DNA of 39,455 bases from an uncultured Alphaproteobacteria bacterium (GTDB lineage: Bacteria > Pseudomonadota > Alphaproteobacteria > HIMB59 > GCA-002718135): assembly GCA_902612805.1 (NCBI GenBank), contig CACMEY010000009.1, positions 1 through 39,455 of the forward strand. The letters run 5' to 3'. Positions 31,116-38,523 of this stretch are shown here, in pieces. Under the pieces are notes generated by a model, which saw only the letters and a program-made list of their open reading frames with translations, had not been told where the DNA came from and searched no databases. The position numbers and the translations under genes were made by a program. Numbering within the stretch: position 1 is the stretch's first letter; each line of letters opens with the position of its first letter.

Positions 31116-32628
31116 TCAATATTCTTGGAAATATTGGTTCTGGATTATTTATTTTTATATTTTGATTGATTAGTTGAGTTAAATTCTCAAATTTATTATT
31201 GTCCATATTATAATTAAAAATATTAAGAATTTTTTTTGAACTAGTTGGTATTATTGGATAGAGCATTATAGCTGATTTAATAATTATATTTGTAATAATA
31301 TATAAAACTTCTTCCATTCTAATTTTATTTGTTTTTTTCAATGTCCATGGTGCTTGAGTGTCAACATATGCGTTACCAGCAGATATTAATTCTAAGACAG
31401 ATTTGATTGCTCTATCAATTTGTTGATTGTTCATAAATTTACAATATTCATCAAATTTATTTTGAAGAATATTAATTAAATCCTGATCTTCATTAGTTAA
31501 ATTTTCTGCTGGTTTTAGTAAAGAATCATTATTTTTTACAGCAAATGATGAAATCCTTTGTACTAAATTACCAAAATTATTAGATAAATCTGCGTTAATT
31601 CTATTTGCGATTGCTTTTTTTGAAAAATCTCCATCATTCCCAAAAGGTACTTCTCTAAATAAAAAAAATCTTATTTGATCCAAACCATATTCATCAATTA
31701 TTTCATAAGGATCAATGACATTACCAAGTGATTTAGAAATTTTTTGTCCTTCATTTGTCCACCACCCGTGTGCAAATATTCTTTTAGGTGGCTCGATACC
31801 TGCGGCCATTAAAAAAGCTGGCCAATAAACTGCATGAAATCTTAATATATCTTTACCCACAATATGTGTTGCGGGCCAAAATTTATTATAATTATTATTA
31901 TTTGTATCTGGATAACCAATTGCAGTTAGGTAGTTACATAATGCATCAATCCAAACATACATCACATGCTTAGAATTATTTGGAACTGGCACTCCCCAAT
32001 TAAAAGTTGTTCTTGAAATAGACAGATCTTTTAATCCACCTTTAATAAAACTTAATACTTCATTATATCGCGTTTTTGGTAAAATTGATTCTGGATTTTT
32101 TTCATAATAATTGATCAACTTATCTTGCCATTCTGAAAGCTTAAAAAAATAACTCTCCTCCTTTACCCACTCTACAGGTGATCCATTATCGGTAACGTAT
32201 TTACCATCAATCTTTTTTAATTCATTTTCTAAATAAAAAGCTTCATCTCTAACTGAGTACCAACCCTCATAATTTGAAAGATATATTTGATTATTTTTTT
32301 CTAATTGCTTCCAAAGTTCTTGCGACGCTTTAATATGCCTTTCTTCAGTAGTTCTTATGAAATCATCTATTTCGCATCCTAAAAAAGGTATCAAATTAAT
32401 AAAATTAACTGAAAGTTTATCGACAAATTCTTTAGGTTTTAAGTTTGAATTAATAGCAGCTTTTTCTACTTTTTGCCCATGCTCATCTGTACCTGTTAAA
32501 AAGAATACATTGTTTCCTAATAATTTATTATATCGCGCAATAATATCGCAAGCTATACTTGTATAAGCATGACCTATATGAGGAATATCATTAGTGTAAT
32601 AAATTGGTGTAGTTATATAAAAATTCAT
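31108..32628 (-). CDS. metG: Methionyl-tRNA synthetase
   Basis: A 506-residue class I aminoacyl-tRNA synthetase charging tRNA-Met in the cytosol. The ATP motif HIGH is H-I-G-H-A-Y-T-S-I at about residues 17-25, and KMSKS is K-I-S-K-S-L-G-N at about 296-303. Substrate segments G-T-D-E-H-G-Q-K and H-F-H-A-V-Y-W-P-A-type R-F-H-A-V-Y-W-P-A are present. It is the short form ending after the anticodon domain, without the C-terminal EMAP-like dimerisation domain of E. coli. The zinc knuckle of the connective domain is also absent (no four-Cys cluster), as in the MetG2-type enzyme common in Alphaproteobacteria. It is one base from holB. Confidence 0.95.
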   Translation of the reverse strand: MNFYITTPIYYTNDIPHIGHAYTSIACDIIARYNKLLGNNVFFLTGTDEHGQKVEKAAINSNLKPKEFVDKLSVNFINLIPFLGCEIDDFIRTTEERHIKASQELWKQLEKNNQIYLSNYEGWYSVRDEAFYLENELKKIDGKYVTDNGSPVEWVKEESYFFKLSEWQDKLINYYEKNPESILPKTRYNEVLSFIKGGLKDLSISRTTFNWGVPVPNNSKHVMYVWIDALCNYLTAIGYPDTNNNNYNKFWPATHIVGKDILRFHAVYWPAFLMAAGIEPPKRIFAHGWWTNEGQKISKSLGNVIDPYEIIDEYGLDQIRFFLFREVPFGNDGDFSKKAIANRINADLSNNFGNLVQRISSFAVKNNDSLLKPAENLTNEDQDLINILQNKFDEYCKFMNNQQIDRAIKSVLELISAGNAYVDTQAPWTLKKTNKIRMEEVLYIITNIIIKSAIMLYPIIPTSSKKILNIFNYNMDNNKFENLTQLINQNIKINNPEPIFPRILND

Positions 32629-32629
32629 T

Positions 32630-33613
32630 TTATTGAGTTAAAAAATTTAATATAAATATTTTCTTATCAAGATTTAAACTAAATAATTCTTTTTGGTTAT
32701 TAGTTAAATAATCAAATCTATCAATAAGATTTTTTTGGGTAAGATTTGCAGATAAAGACTCTAACTCTAGATAATTTGGTATATTAAACAAGCTTTTATC
32801 ATCTCTACTTACTTTTAGCTTATTAGCGACAATTAGAATAAATTTAAGCATTGATAAATAATTATTAAACTCATCATTATTAAGTTTTGATAATATATTT
32901 GATAAATTTATTTTATCATCATCTAGATCATTTGATAAAAGACATTTTATTGATAATTGGAAAATATCCAAGAAATCATTATTGTAATAAAGAATAGCAG
33001 TTCCTGGTGATCCATATGTTAATTCAAAGTAAAAATTTATCTCTTCATTAGATATTTCATCGATATTATTTTTAATGATATTAGTAAAATTATTTAAATT
33101 ATGAGTATTAAATTTAATTTTTAAACATCTCGATCTGATTGTTGGCAAAAGTAATGAAATTTGACTTGATATTAAAAAGATATAGGTACTATCATTTGAT
33201 TCTTCTAAAATCTTGAGCATACTATTTGCTGAACTGATGTTTAAATAATCAGCAGAATCAACAATAACTATTTTAGAAGAATTTTGCATTATTGATGTTG
33301 AATTTAAAAATGTTTTTAATCTTCTAATTTGATCAATTGTTATATTAGATTTTATTTTTCCAGTTTTGCTATCAATCTCTTTTTCAATTATTTTTATATT
33401 TGGATGTGTATTATTTTTAAATAAATTTAAATGATGATCCAAATTATTATCTTTAAATTCTATATTTAAAATATTTTTAACTAGTTTGTTGAGAAAAGTT
33501 CTTTTACCTATACCGCTCAATCCATGAATTAAAATTGAATTTGGAAGATTATTTGATTTGTATCTTTTAAGAAGATCGTTATATTCTTTTTCAAAACCTA
33601 TTAATTCAATCAT
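32630..33613 (-). CDS. holB: DNA polymerase III delta' subunit
   Basis: A 327-residue AAA+ clamp-loader subunit. The degenerate Walker A is H-G-L-S-G-I-G-K-R-T-F (about 29-39), and Walker-B-like I-V-I-V-D-S-A-D precedes M-L-K-I-L-E-E-S. Sensor-1 region is S-S-Q-I-S-L-L-L-P-T-I-R-S-R-C, with the S-R-C arginine finger motif that works on the neighbouring subunit ATP site. The zinc-module cysteines of E. coli HolB are not evident. Divergence is high and A/T drift strong, but order between tmk and metG confirms the call. It is 3 bases from tmk, consistent with one transcript. Confidence 0.92.
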   Translation of the reverse strand: MIELIGFEKEYNDLLKRYKSNNLPNSILIHGLSGIGKRTFLNKLVKNILNIEFKDNNLDHHLNLFKNNTHPNIKIIEKEIDSKTGKIKSNITIDQIRRLKTFLNSTSIMQNSSKIVIVDSADYLNISSANSMLKILEESNDSTYIFLISSQISLLLPTIRSRCLKIKFNTHNLNNFTNIIKNNIDEISNEEINFYFELTYGSPGTAILYYNNDFLDIFQLSIKCLLSNDLDDDKINLSNILSKLNNDEFNNYLSMLKFILIVANKLKVSRDDKSLFNIPNYLELESLSANLTQKNLIDRFDYLTNNQKELFSLNLDKKIFILNFLTQ

Positions 33614-33616
33614 TAA

Positions 33617-34228
33617 TTATAACTTTAATTTATTAATTATATTTTTGTGAATTATATCTTTAGATAAAGAAGCATCTACCGTTATATATCTTTTTGGATT
33701 TGCTATTTTTTTATATCCTTGAATTACTTTTTGATGAAATAATAAGTTAGACTTATCATATTTGTTTTTAATCTTTCTCTGTTTTAATCTTTTAATTATT
33801 TCATTTGGACTAATTTTAAAAATAAAAGTATAGTCAGGAAAAAAATTGTTTAGAAGTTCTTTGTGAAGTTTTTGAGCTCTTTTAATTCCAAATTTATTTA
33901 CATATCCTTGATAAACAAATGAAGAATCTGCATATCGATCTGAAATAACAATCTTACCTTTTTTAAGACTAGGAATAATTACTTCATTGATATGATTGGA
34001 TCTAGCTGCCATAAGAAGAAGCAATTCTTCTAAATTATTAATTGTAGATTTATTATCTAAAATTAATTTTCTTAATTTTTCTGCAAAATTAGTTCCCCCA
34101 GGTTCTCTAGATATAATAAAAGAAATTTTATTTTTTTTTAAATATTTGGATAAAAGTAATATTTGAGATGATTTTCCACTTGCCTCAGGTCCTTCAAAAC
34201 TAATAAACAAACCTTTATTTAATTTCAT
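33617..34228 (-). CDS. tmk: Thymidylate kinase
   Basis: A 203-residue cytosolic kinase converting dTMP to dTDP. The P-loop is F-E-G-P-E-A-S-G-K-S-S-Q at about residues 11-22. R-E-P-G-G-T follows at about 41-46 and the D-R-Y-A-D-S-S-F-V-Y-Q-G motif at about 96-107. The lid segment is R-L-K-Q-R-K-I-K-N-K. The P-loop residue after Glu is Ala rather than the more common Gly-Gly or Asp-Gly seen in others, a minor variation. The start overlaps the dac stop by 14 bases. Upstream cell-wall genes and downstream holB are its usual alphaproteobacterial neighbours. Confidence 0.94.
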   Translation of the reverse strand: MKLNKGLFISFEGPEASGKSSQILLLSKYLKKNKISFIISREPGGTNFAEKLRKLILDNKSTINNLEELLLLMAARSNHINEVIIPSLKKGKIVISDRYADSSFVYQGYVNKFGIKRAQKLHKELLNNFFPDYTFIFKISPNEIIKRLKQRKIKNKYDKSNLLFHQKVIQGYKKIANPKRYITVDASLSKDIIHKNIINKLKL

Positions 34229-35348
34229 CTAAACTTCTTCCAAAAATTAAGTATTTTGCTGCAGCAAAAATTTTAAACAAAGGATTAACTTCAGTCACAT
34301 CTTTTTCAGCAATAAGAGGTACTTCTATTTTTGGCTTTCCATCTATATTTATAATTAATTTTCCTAATTCATCACCTTTTTTAATTGGGGCAGATATTGG
34401 TTTTGTATATGTAATAGAAGAATTCATTAATTGAATTTGATCAAATGATAATGTTGATACTAATTTTTGTGCACTAATTAAATTAATACTGTTATCACTA
34501 CCCAACCATACATCTACTTTTTTAATAAATTGATCTTTTTCAACTAAAGTTTGTTGAGAAGTTTGATTAAATGCCCAATTTATTAAATTAGATGACTCAT
34601 TTAACCTTGATCTTGAGCTATTTGTGCCATTTATAACAACTGTAATCCTTCTATTATCCCTCAACGCTGTAGCAGCTATTCCCCATCCAGATTCTTTTGT
34701 AAAACCTGTTTTTAAACCATCAGCTCCTTGAACTTGATATAAAAGTTTATTTCTATTTGGTTGAGTAATATCATTATAAGTAAATTCTTCCATTTTGAAA
34801 TATGTATAAAGATTTGGAAAATCTCTTATTATTGCATTTGAAAGAATTGCAAGATCACTGACAGTGGAATAGTGATTATCATCAGGCCATCCAGATGAAT
34901 TAACAAAATTTGTATTTGTCATTCCTAAACGCTCTGCATAAACATTCATGAGTTTAGCAAAGTCATTTTCGGTGCCTCCTAAGCATTCCGCTAAAGCTAT
35001 AGAAGCATCATTACCAGATTGAACAATTATACCCTTCAATAAATCATCAACTGTTACATTATCATCTATTTCTAAAAATGTTCTGGAACCTCCCTTTTTA
35101 TAAGCCTTAGGAGAAACTCTACATTCATTAGAAATTGCAAAATTTGTATTCTTTATCCTATCAAATGCAACGTAAACAGTCATAATTTTAGTCATTGAAG
35201 CAGGTATAACTTTTGAATTAGAATTTTTTTCAAAAAGAACTTCATTTGTATCAAAATCAATAACAATCGCTTGCTCTGCCTTTGTATCAATAGCGTAAAG
35301 TTTCAGAGAAATAATAAAAAATAAAAAAAAGCTAAAAAATTTTACCAT
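34215..35348 (-). CDS. D-alanyl-D-alanine carboxypeptidase (PBP5/6-like)
   Basis: A 377-residue class C low-molecular-weight penicillin-binding protein (dacA/C/D-type) that trims the terminal D-Ala of peptidoglycan stem peptides in the periplasm. A signal peptide occupies about residues 1-19. Active-site motifs: S51-M-T-K54, S111-G-N113 and K-T-G in G-L-K-T-G-F-T at about 216. The C-terminal beta domain ends with an amphipathic helix (F-K-I-F-A-A-A-K-Y-L-I-F-G) that anchors PBP5 to the membrane surface. Length is typical. It is located 35 bases after the rlpA-like gene. Confidence 0.92.
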   Translation of the reverse strand: MVKFFSFFLFFIISLKLYAIDTKAEQAIVIDFDTNEVLFEKNSNSKVIPASMTKIMTVYVAFDRIKNTNFAISNECRVSPKAYKKGGSRTFLEIDDNVTVDDLLKGIIVQSGNDASIALAECLGGTENDFAKLMNVYAERLGMTNTNFVNSSGWPDDNHYSTVSDLAILSNAIIRDFPNLYTYFKMEEFTYNDITQPNRNKLLYQVQGADGLKTGFTKESGWGIAATALRDNRRITVVINGTNSSRSRLNESSNLINWAFNQTSQQTLVEKDQFIKKVDVWLGSDNSINLISAQKLVSTLSFDQIQLMNSSITYTKPISAPIKKGDELGKLIINIDGKPKIEVPLIAEKDVTEVNPLFKIFAAAKYLIFGRSLDEIK

Positions 35349-35383
35349 AAATATTAATAATTCTTAATTATGACCTTTATTTG

Positions 35384-36319
35384 TTATTCAATAAGAATTT
35401 CAGTCTCCTTATAACCTTTTGAGATAAAGTATGAAACCAAATTATTTGCTTCTTTATTTTCTAAGGGACCAATAATTACGTCATATTTGGAATTATTTTT
35501 TTCAGAAGTATATTTTAGATTATTATCATAATTATCTAATACTGATCGAATACTCTCATAGTTTTCAAACCCAATTACTCTTAAATATAATTTAAAATCA
35601 GTGATTTTTTCTGATTTAAGCTCAATTGGTTCCTCTGTAATTTTCGTGGACTTATCATTAGTATCTATAATTTCATCAATTTCTTCAATTGATACAATAT
35701 CTGTTGGTGCAGAAGAAATAGTTTCATCAAAATTTTCTTCATTTAATGAATTTGCAACACTCTTCCATTGTTTACTAGCATCAGAAAGTATTTCCACTTT
35801 AACAGTAGCTATTTTGGATTTATAAAATCCAAGAAGTTGTGCAACTTTTCTTGAAACCTGAATAATAACTGCATTATCATCATGTCTATCTATTATTTTC
35901 ACATTTATAGAAAGTCCATTATCCAAGTTAGTGACCTTGACCATACTTGGGATAGGTAGAGTTTTATGTCTACCAAGTAATTCAGTAACTTTATTTGTAT
36001 CATTATTTACAGTTTTAATGTTGTGTAACTCCTTACCGTAAAAAGAGGAAAGTCCAATTTCCGAATAATTATAATTTTCCTCTGGAGTATAATTAACACC
36101 TTCTATAAAATAAGGTTCACCAACATAATAAAAAATATTATCTTTTGTTTGTTTATTGTTTGATACTTTTTTTTCTTTTTTATTTTCTATTTTATTATCA
36201 ATTATTTCTTCTATTTTATTTGTGCTATTTTCTACAACATCAGAAACATTATTAAGATTTAATTCATTGCAAGAAAATATAAATAAAATAATTATAAAAC
36301 TAATTAGATATTTTATCAC
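35384..36319 (-). CDS. rlpA: RlpA-family lipoprotein with SPOR-like C-terminus
   Basis: A 311-residue septal-ring lipoprotein. The lipobox is F-I-F-S-C (Cys at about residue 17), then a Asn/Lys-rich linker. The RlpA double-psi barrel spans about 80-185: G-L-S-S-F-Y-G-K, R-H-K-T-L-P-I-P-S-M-V-K-V-T-N-L, N-V-K-I-I-D-R and I-Q-V-S-R-K-V-A-Q-L-L-G. The catalytic-region His (RHK) and Asp (IDR) are kept, but A-N-G-E preceding them is replaced, so glycosidase activity is uncertain. The last 70 residues have a SPOR-like beta-alpha-beta pattern for denuded-glycan binding. GTG start overlaps the mltB stop by 20 bases. Confidence 0.85.
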   Translation of the reverse strand: MIKYLISFIIILFIFSCNELNLNNVSDVVENSTNKIEEIIDNKIENKKEKKVSNNKQTKDNIFYYVGEPYFIEGVNYTPEENYNYSEIGLSSFYGKELHNIKTVNNDTNKVTELLGRHKTLPIPSMVKVTNLDNGLSINVKIIDRHDDNAVIIQVSRKVAQLLGFYKSKIATVKVEILSDASKQWKSVANSLNEENFDETISSAPTDIVSIEEIDEIIDTNDKSTKITEEPIELKSEKITDFKLYLRVIGFENYESIRSVLDNYDNNLKYTSEKNNSKYDVIIGPLENKEANNLVSYFISKGYKETEILIE

Positions 36320-37337
36320 TTAATAGACCTACTGATACAGCATAATATGATGAACAATTATAATAAAGAATATTTTTATAATTAGGATATACTATGAACA
36401 TCCTTCCATCTATCCCATCTGGCATTATTAATCTAGCCTCTAAATCATCCCTTATGGGTAAAGGATCTCCATTTATTTTTGTAAATCCTAATTTTGACCA
36501 TTCGGATAGAGTTTTTGGAATTGATCTACGTTTAACTGCGCCACAACCTTTTGGATTAACTTGCTTTATAGAATCAAAAAAAAGTGAAGAAATATTTTTT
36601 GGCGGAAGTACCTCTCTTCCCCAAGTACTATCATGCGACCATGGATTTTTATCTAATGAAGTTAAATAGTTTGCAGTACTAGCAAAAGCATCGGCATAAC
36701 TATTCCATATATCAATACCATTGCCATCCCAATCGTATGCAGTTTCTAAAAAAGTTGTAGGAATCATTTGAGTCATACCAACTGCCCCGCCCCAACTACC
36801 TTTTAATTCTCCACTAGGAACAAGATTTTTATCTAATATTTCAAGAGCTGCAAATAATTGTTTTTTATAAAAATCACTTCTTCTTCTATCAAATGCTAGA
36901 GTTGTTATCGCAATTATTGAATTTATTTTTCCTTGATTTCTTCCATAATAACTTTCCATACCTAAGACAGCTACTATAAATCTTGGTTGTATTTTAAAAT
37001 AATCACCAATTTCTTTTAATAAATCTTTATGTTTTTTTACAAAATTTTTACCGGCAAATACTTTATCTTTAGTAATTGTATAAAATAAGTATTCATCAAG
37101 GGTCATTGTTGATGCTGGCTGGCATCTATCACGCATAATAATTTTACTTTGTGGCTTAACATCATTTAAATTATTTGAAATAGTTTTTTGACTTATACCT
37201 CTTTCGAGTGCTTCTTGTTTTATATTTGTCAACCAACTGTTCCATTCTTCATCAGTTGGCATTTTTGGTTTTTCACAATCAGCCGCATAAGATTTGAAAG
37301 AAATAAAAATAAAGAATATTACGAGCCTAATAATCAT
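36300..37337 (-). CDS. mltB: MltB-family lytic murein transglycosylase
   Basis: A 345-residue periplasmic lytic transglycosylase cleaving the MurNAc-GlcNAc bond with anhydro-MurNAc formation. A signal peptide at residues 1-18 ends in S-Y-A, without a lipobox. The catalytic Glu is in V-L-G-M-E-S-Y-Y-G-R at about residues 125-134. Supporting motifs are A-F-D-R-R-R-S-D-F-Y-K, and G-S-W-G-G-A-V-G-M-T-Q-M-I-P-T-T-F, plus D-W-D-G-N-G-x-D-I-W. It opens the twelve-gene minus-strand run, so its promoter should lie in 37338-37429, a region shared with the divergent tRNA promoter. Confidence 0.92.
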   Translation of the reverse strand: MIIRLVIFFIFISFKSYAADCEKPKMPTDEEWNSWLTNIKQEALERGISQKTISNNLNDVKPQSKIIMRDRCQPASTMTLDEYLFYTITKDKVFAGKNFVKKHKDLLKEIGDYFKIQPRFIVAVLGMESYYGRNQGKINSIIAITTLAFDRRRSDFYKKQLFAALEILDKNLVPSGELKGSWGGAVGMTQMIPTTFLETAYDWDGNGIDIWNSYADAFASTANYLTSLDKNPWSHDSTWGREVLPPKNISSLFFDSIKQVNPKGCGAVKRRSIPKTLSEWSKLGFTKINGDPLPIRDDLEARLIMPDGIDGRMFIVYPNYKNILYYNCSSYYAVSVGLLSDKISN

Positions 37338-37390
37338 GAACTAAAATTACCAAAAGTATCGTCAATTAGGAAATGATTATACTTAATATT

Positions 37391-37417
37391 TTGACTTTTT
37401 TAAGATGAAACTATAGT
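37391..37417 (+). promoter_or_regulatory. Probable sigma-70-type promoter of tRNA-Ser
   Basis: TTGACT (37391-37396) and TATAGT (37412-37417) are separated by 15 bases, a slightly short spacer, and lie 12 bases before the tRNA 5' end. The predicted start falls at about 37424. The near-consensus -35 is uncommon in this A/T-rich DNA and the position suits a strong stable-RNA promoter. Confidence 0.5.
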
Positions 37418-37429
37418 AGTCTTTAAAAC

Positions 37430-37519
37430 GGAGAGATGGCTGAGCGGTTGAAAGCACCGGTCTTGAAAACCGGCAACGGGGCAACTCGTTCGTGAGTTCG
37501 AATCTCACTCTCTCCGCCA
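37430..37519 (+). tRNA. tRNA-Ser (anticodon UGA)
   Basis: A 90-base class II tRNA with encoded CCA. The acceptor stem GGAGAGA pairs with TCTCTCC; discriminator G precedes CCA. The anticodon stem CCGGT/ACCGG closes loop CTTGAAA, giving anticodon TGA, which reads UCA and probably other UCN codons. The long variable arm and the T loop TTCGAAT are as expected for serine. The GC-rich sequence stands out against its surroundings. The 3' end lies 7 bases before the convergent sulfotransferase stop, so the tRNA transcript must end inside or be processed from that gene's antisense. No att repeat or integrase is present. Confidence 0.97.
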
Positions 37520-37526
37520 TTATCAT

Positions 37527-38354
37527 CTAAATATAATTAAAATACTTCATTAATGACTTTAGATTTTTTTCAATAAGCTTAGCCTGTGAATTAGATAATA
37601 TATCTTTCCATTGATTAGATGTGCCTGATCTGAAAAATTTTGAATGTTTTGTAGCTTCATCAAAACCATTTTTATCTTCTAAATTTCTTAAATTAGTAAA
37701 ATTTGTATTTTCTATTATTTTGTCAATGTCTTGTTCACTTAAGTTTATATTTAATCTGTGTATTTTATTAAGAAATTTCGTAATATTTAATATAATTTCT
37801 TTTGGATTTAATTTTAAATCTTCATACTTTATAATCAATCTAGGAACACTATTATAATTTAACCAGGATTGAACATTAAGTTCCCAAGTTGAAAGTAATT
37901 CTTGCGCTCCATTAGTTGTAATCATTAAACTTTTTGAAAAAAGAAATTCATCAATAGTTTTATCAATTGCTTTACCTGAAAAATTTTTAAGAGAAACTAT
38001 TATATCTCTAGGATCTCTAACAATATAAATAAAACCTGCATTTACCGTTTCATTTGTAAAATTTTTATGTCTTGCACTATGAGTTTTAAATATATTCAAA
38101 TGATTTACATTATTATTTAATATTTTTTGACATTCAATAATATTTTTTGATATCCAATCAAAATGTAACTCATTATTATTTGTATAAACTTTATTTTCAA
38201 ATTCACTAAAATGCTTTTTAATTGATAGTAAGGGTATTAATTTTAAATCATTCAGGTTAAAATCTTTATCAAAATTATAAAAATTTCCAATAATAGACCT
38301 CAGCCAAGTATTTCCAGATTTAGGATAAGAAGCCAAAAAAATATTTTTATGCAT
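37527..38354 (-). CDS. Sulfotransferase-domain protein
   Basis: A 275-residue cytosolic PAPS-dependent sulfotransferase. The 5'-phosphosulfate loop is Y-P-K-S-G-N-T-W-L-R at residues 9-18. The 3'-phosphate segment is Y-I-V-R-D-P-R-D-I-I-V-S at about 109-120. The C-terminal F-F-R-S-G-T-S-N-Q-W-K closes over the nucleotide. His in F-K-T-H-S-A-R-H, about residue 92, is the usual catalytic base position. All cofactor motifs are complete, so it should be active; the acceptor (glycan, lipid or small alcohol) is unknown. A 38-residue membrane protein begins the likely transcript 6 bases upstream. Confidence 0.9.
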   Translation of the reverse strand: MHKNIFLASYPKSGNTWLRSIIGNFYNFDKDFNLNDLKLIPLLSIKKHFSEFENKVYTNNNELHFDWISKNIIECQKILNNNVNHLNIFKTHSARHKNFTNETVNAGFIYIVRDPRDIIVSLKNFSGKAIDKTIDEFLFSKSLMITTNGAQELLSTWELNVQSWLNYNSVPRLIIKYEDLKLNPKEIILNITKFLNKIHRLNINLSEQDIDKIIENTNFTNLRNLEDKNGFDEATKHSKFFRSGTSNQWKDILSNSQAKLIEKNLKSLMKYFNYI

Positions 38355-38360
38355 TAAAAA

Positions 38361-38477
38361 TTAATTTTTATTTTCAAGCTTATCAATCCTTTTTTTTAAA
38401 TCTTGAACTAAAAAATAAATATAGACTATTGGTCCCATAATCATAACACCAACTAAAAACGCTAAAAATTCAAACAT
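38361..38477 (-). CDS. Small membrane protein with coiled-coil tail, 38 residues
   Basis: ATG at 38477 opens a 38-codon frame: one transmembrane helix (about residues 2-24, with G-P in the middle) then a charged helical tail (V-Q-D-L-K-K-R-I-D-K-L-E-N-K) with heptad spacing of hydrophobic residues. It stops 6 bases before the sulfotransferase start, in the same direction. The TM-plus-coiled-coil design is non-random, and spacing suggests co-translation. No family is recognised; a membrane tether or small scaffold is a guess. Confidence 0.5.
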   Translation of the reverse strand: MFEFLAFLVGVMIMGPIVYIYFLVQDLKKRIDKLENKN

Positions 38478-38523
38478 AGTGTATGTATAAATTAAAAAGA
38501 ATATTTCTCAACACTCATTAAAA

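Noticed and set aside
37430..38477. tRNA-Ser as an integration site with a small genomic island next to it
   Set aside because: No integrase and no repeat of the tRNA 3' end was seen, and the neighbouring genes match the rest in composition.
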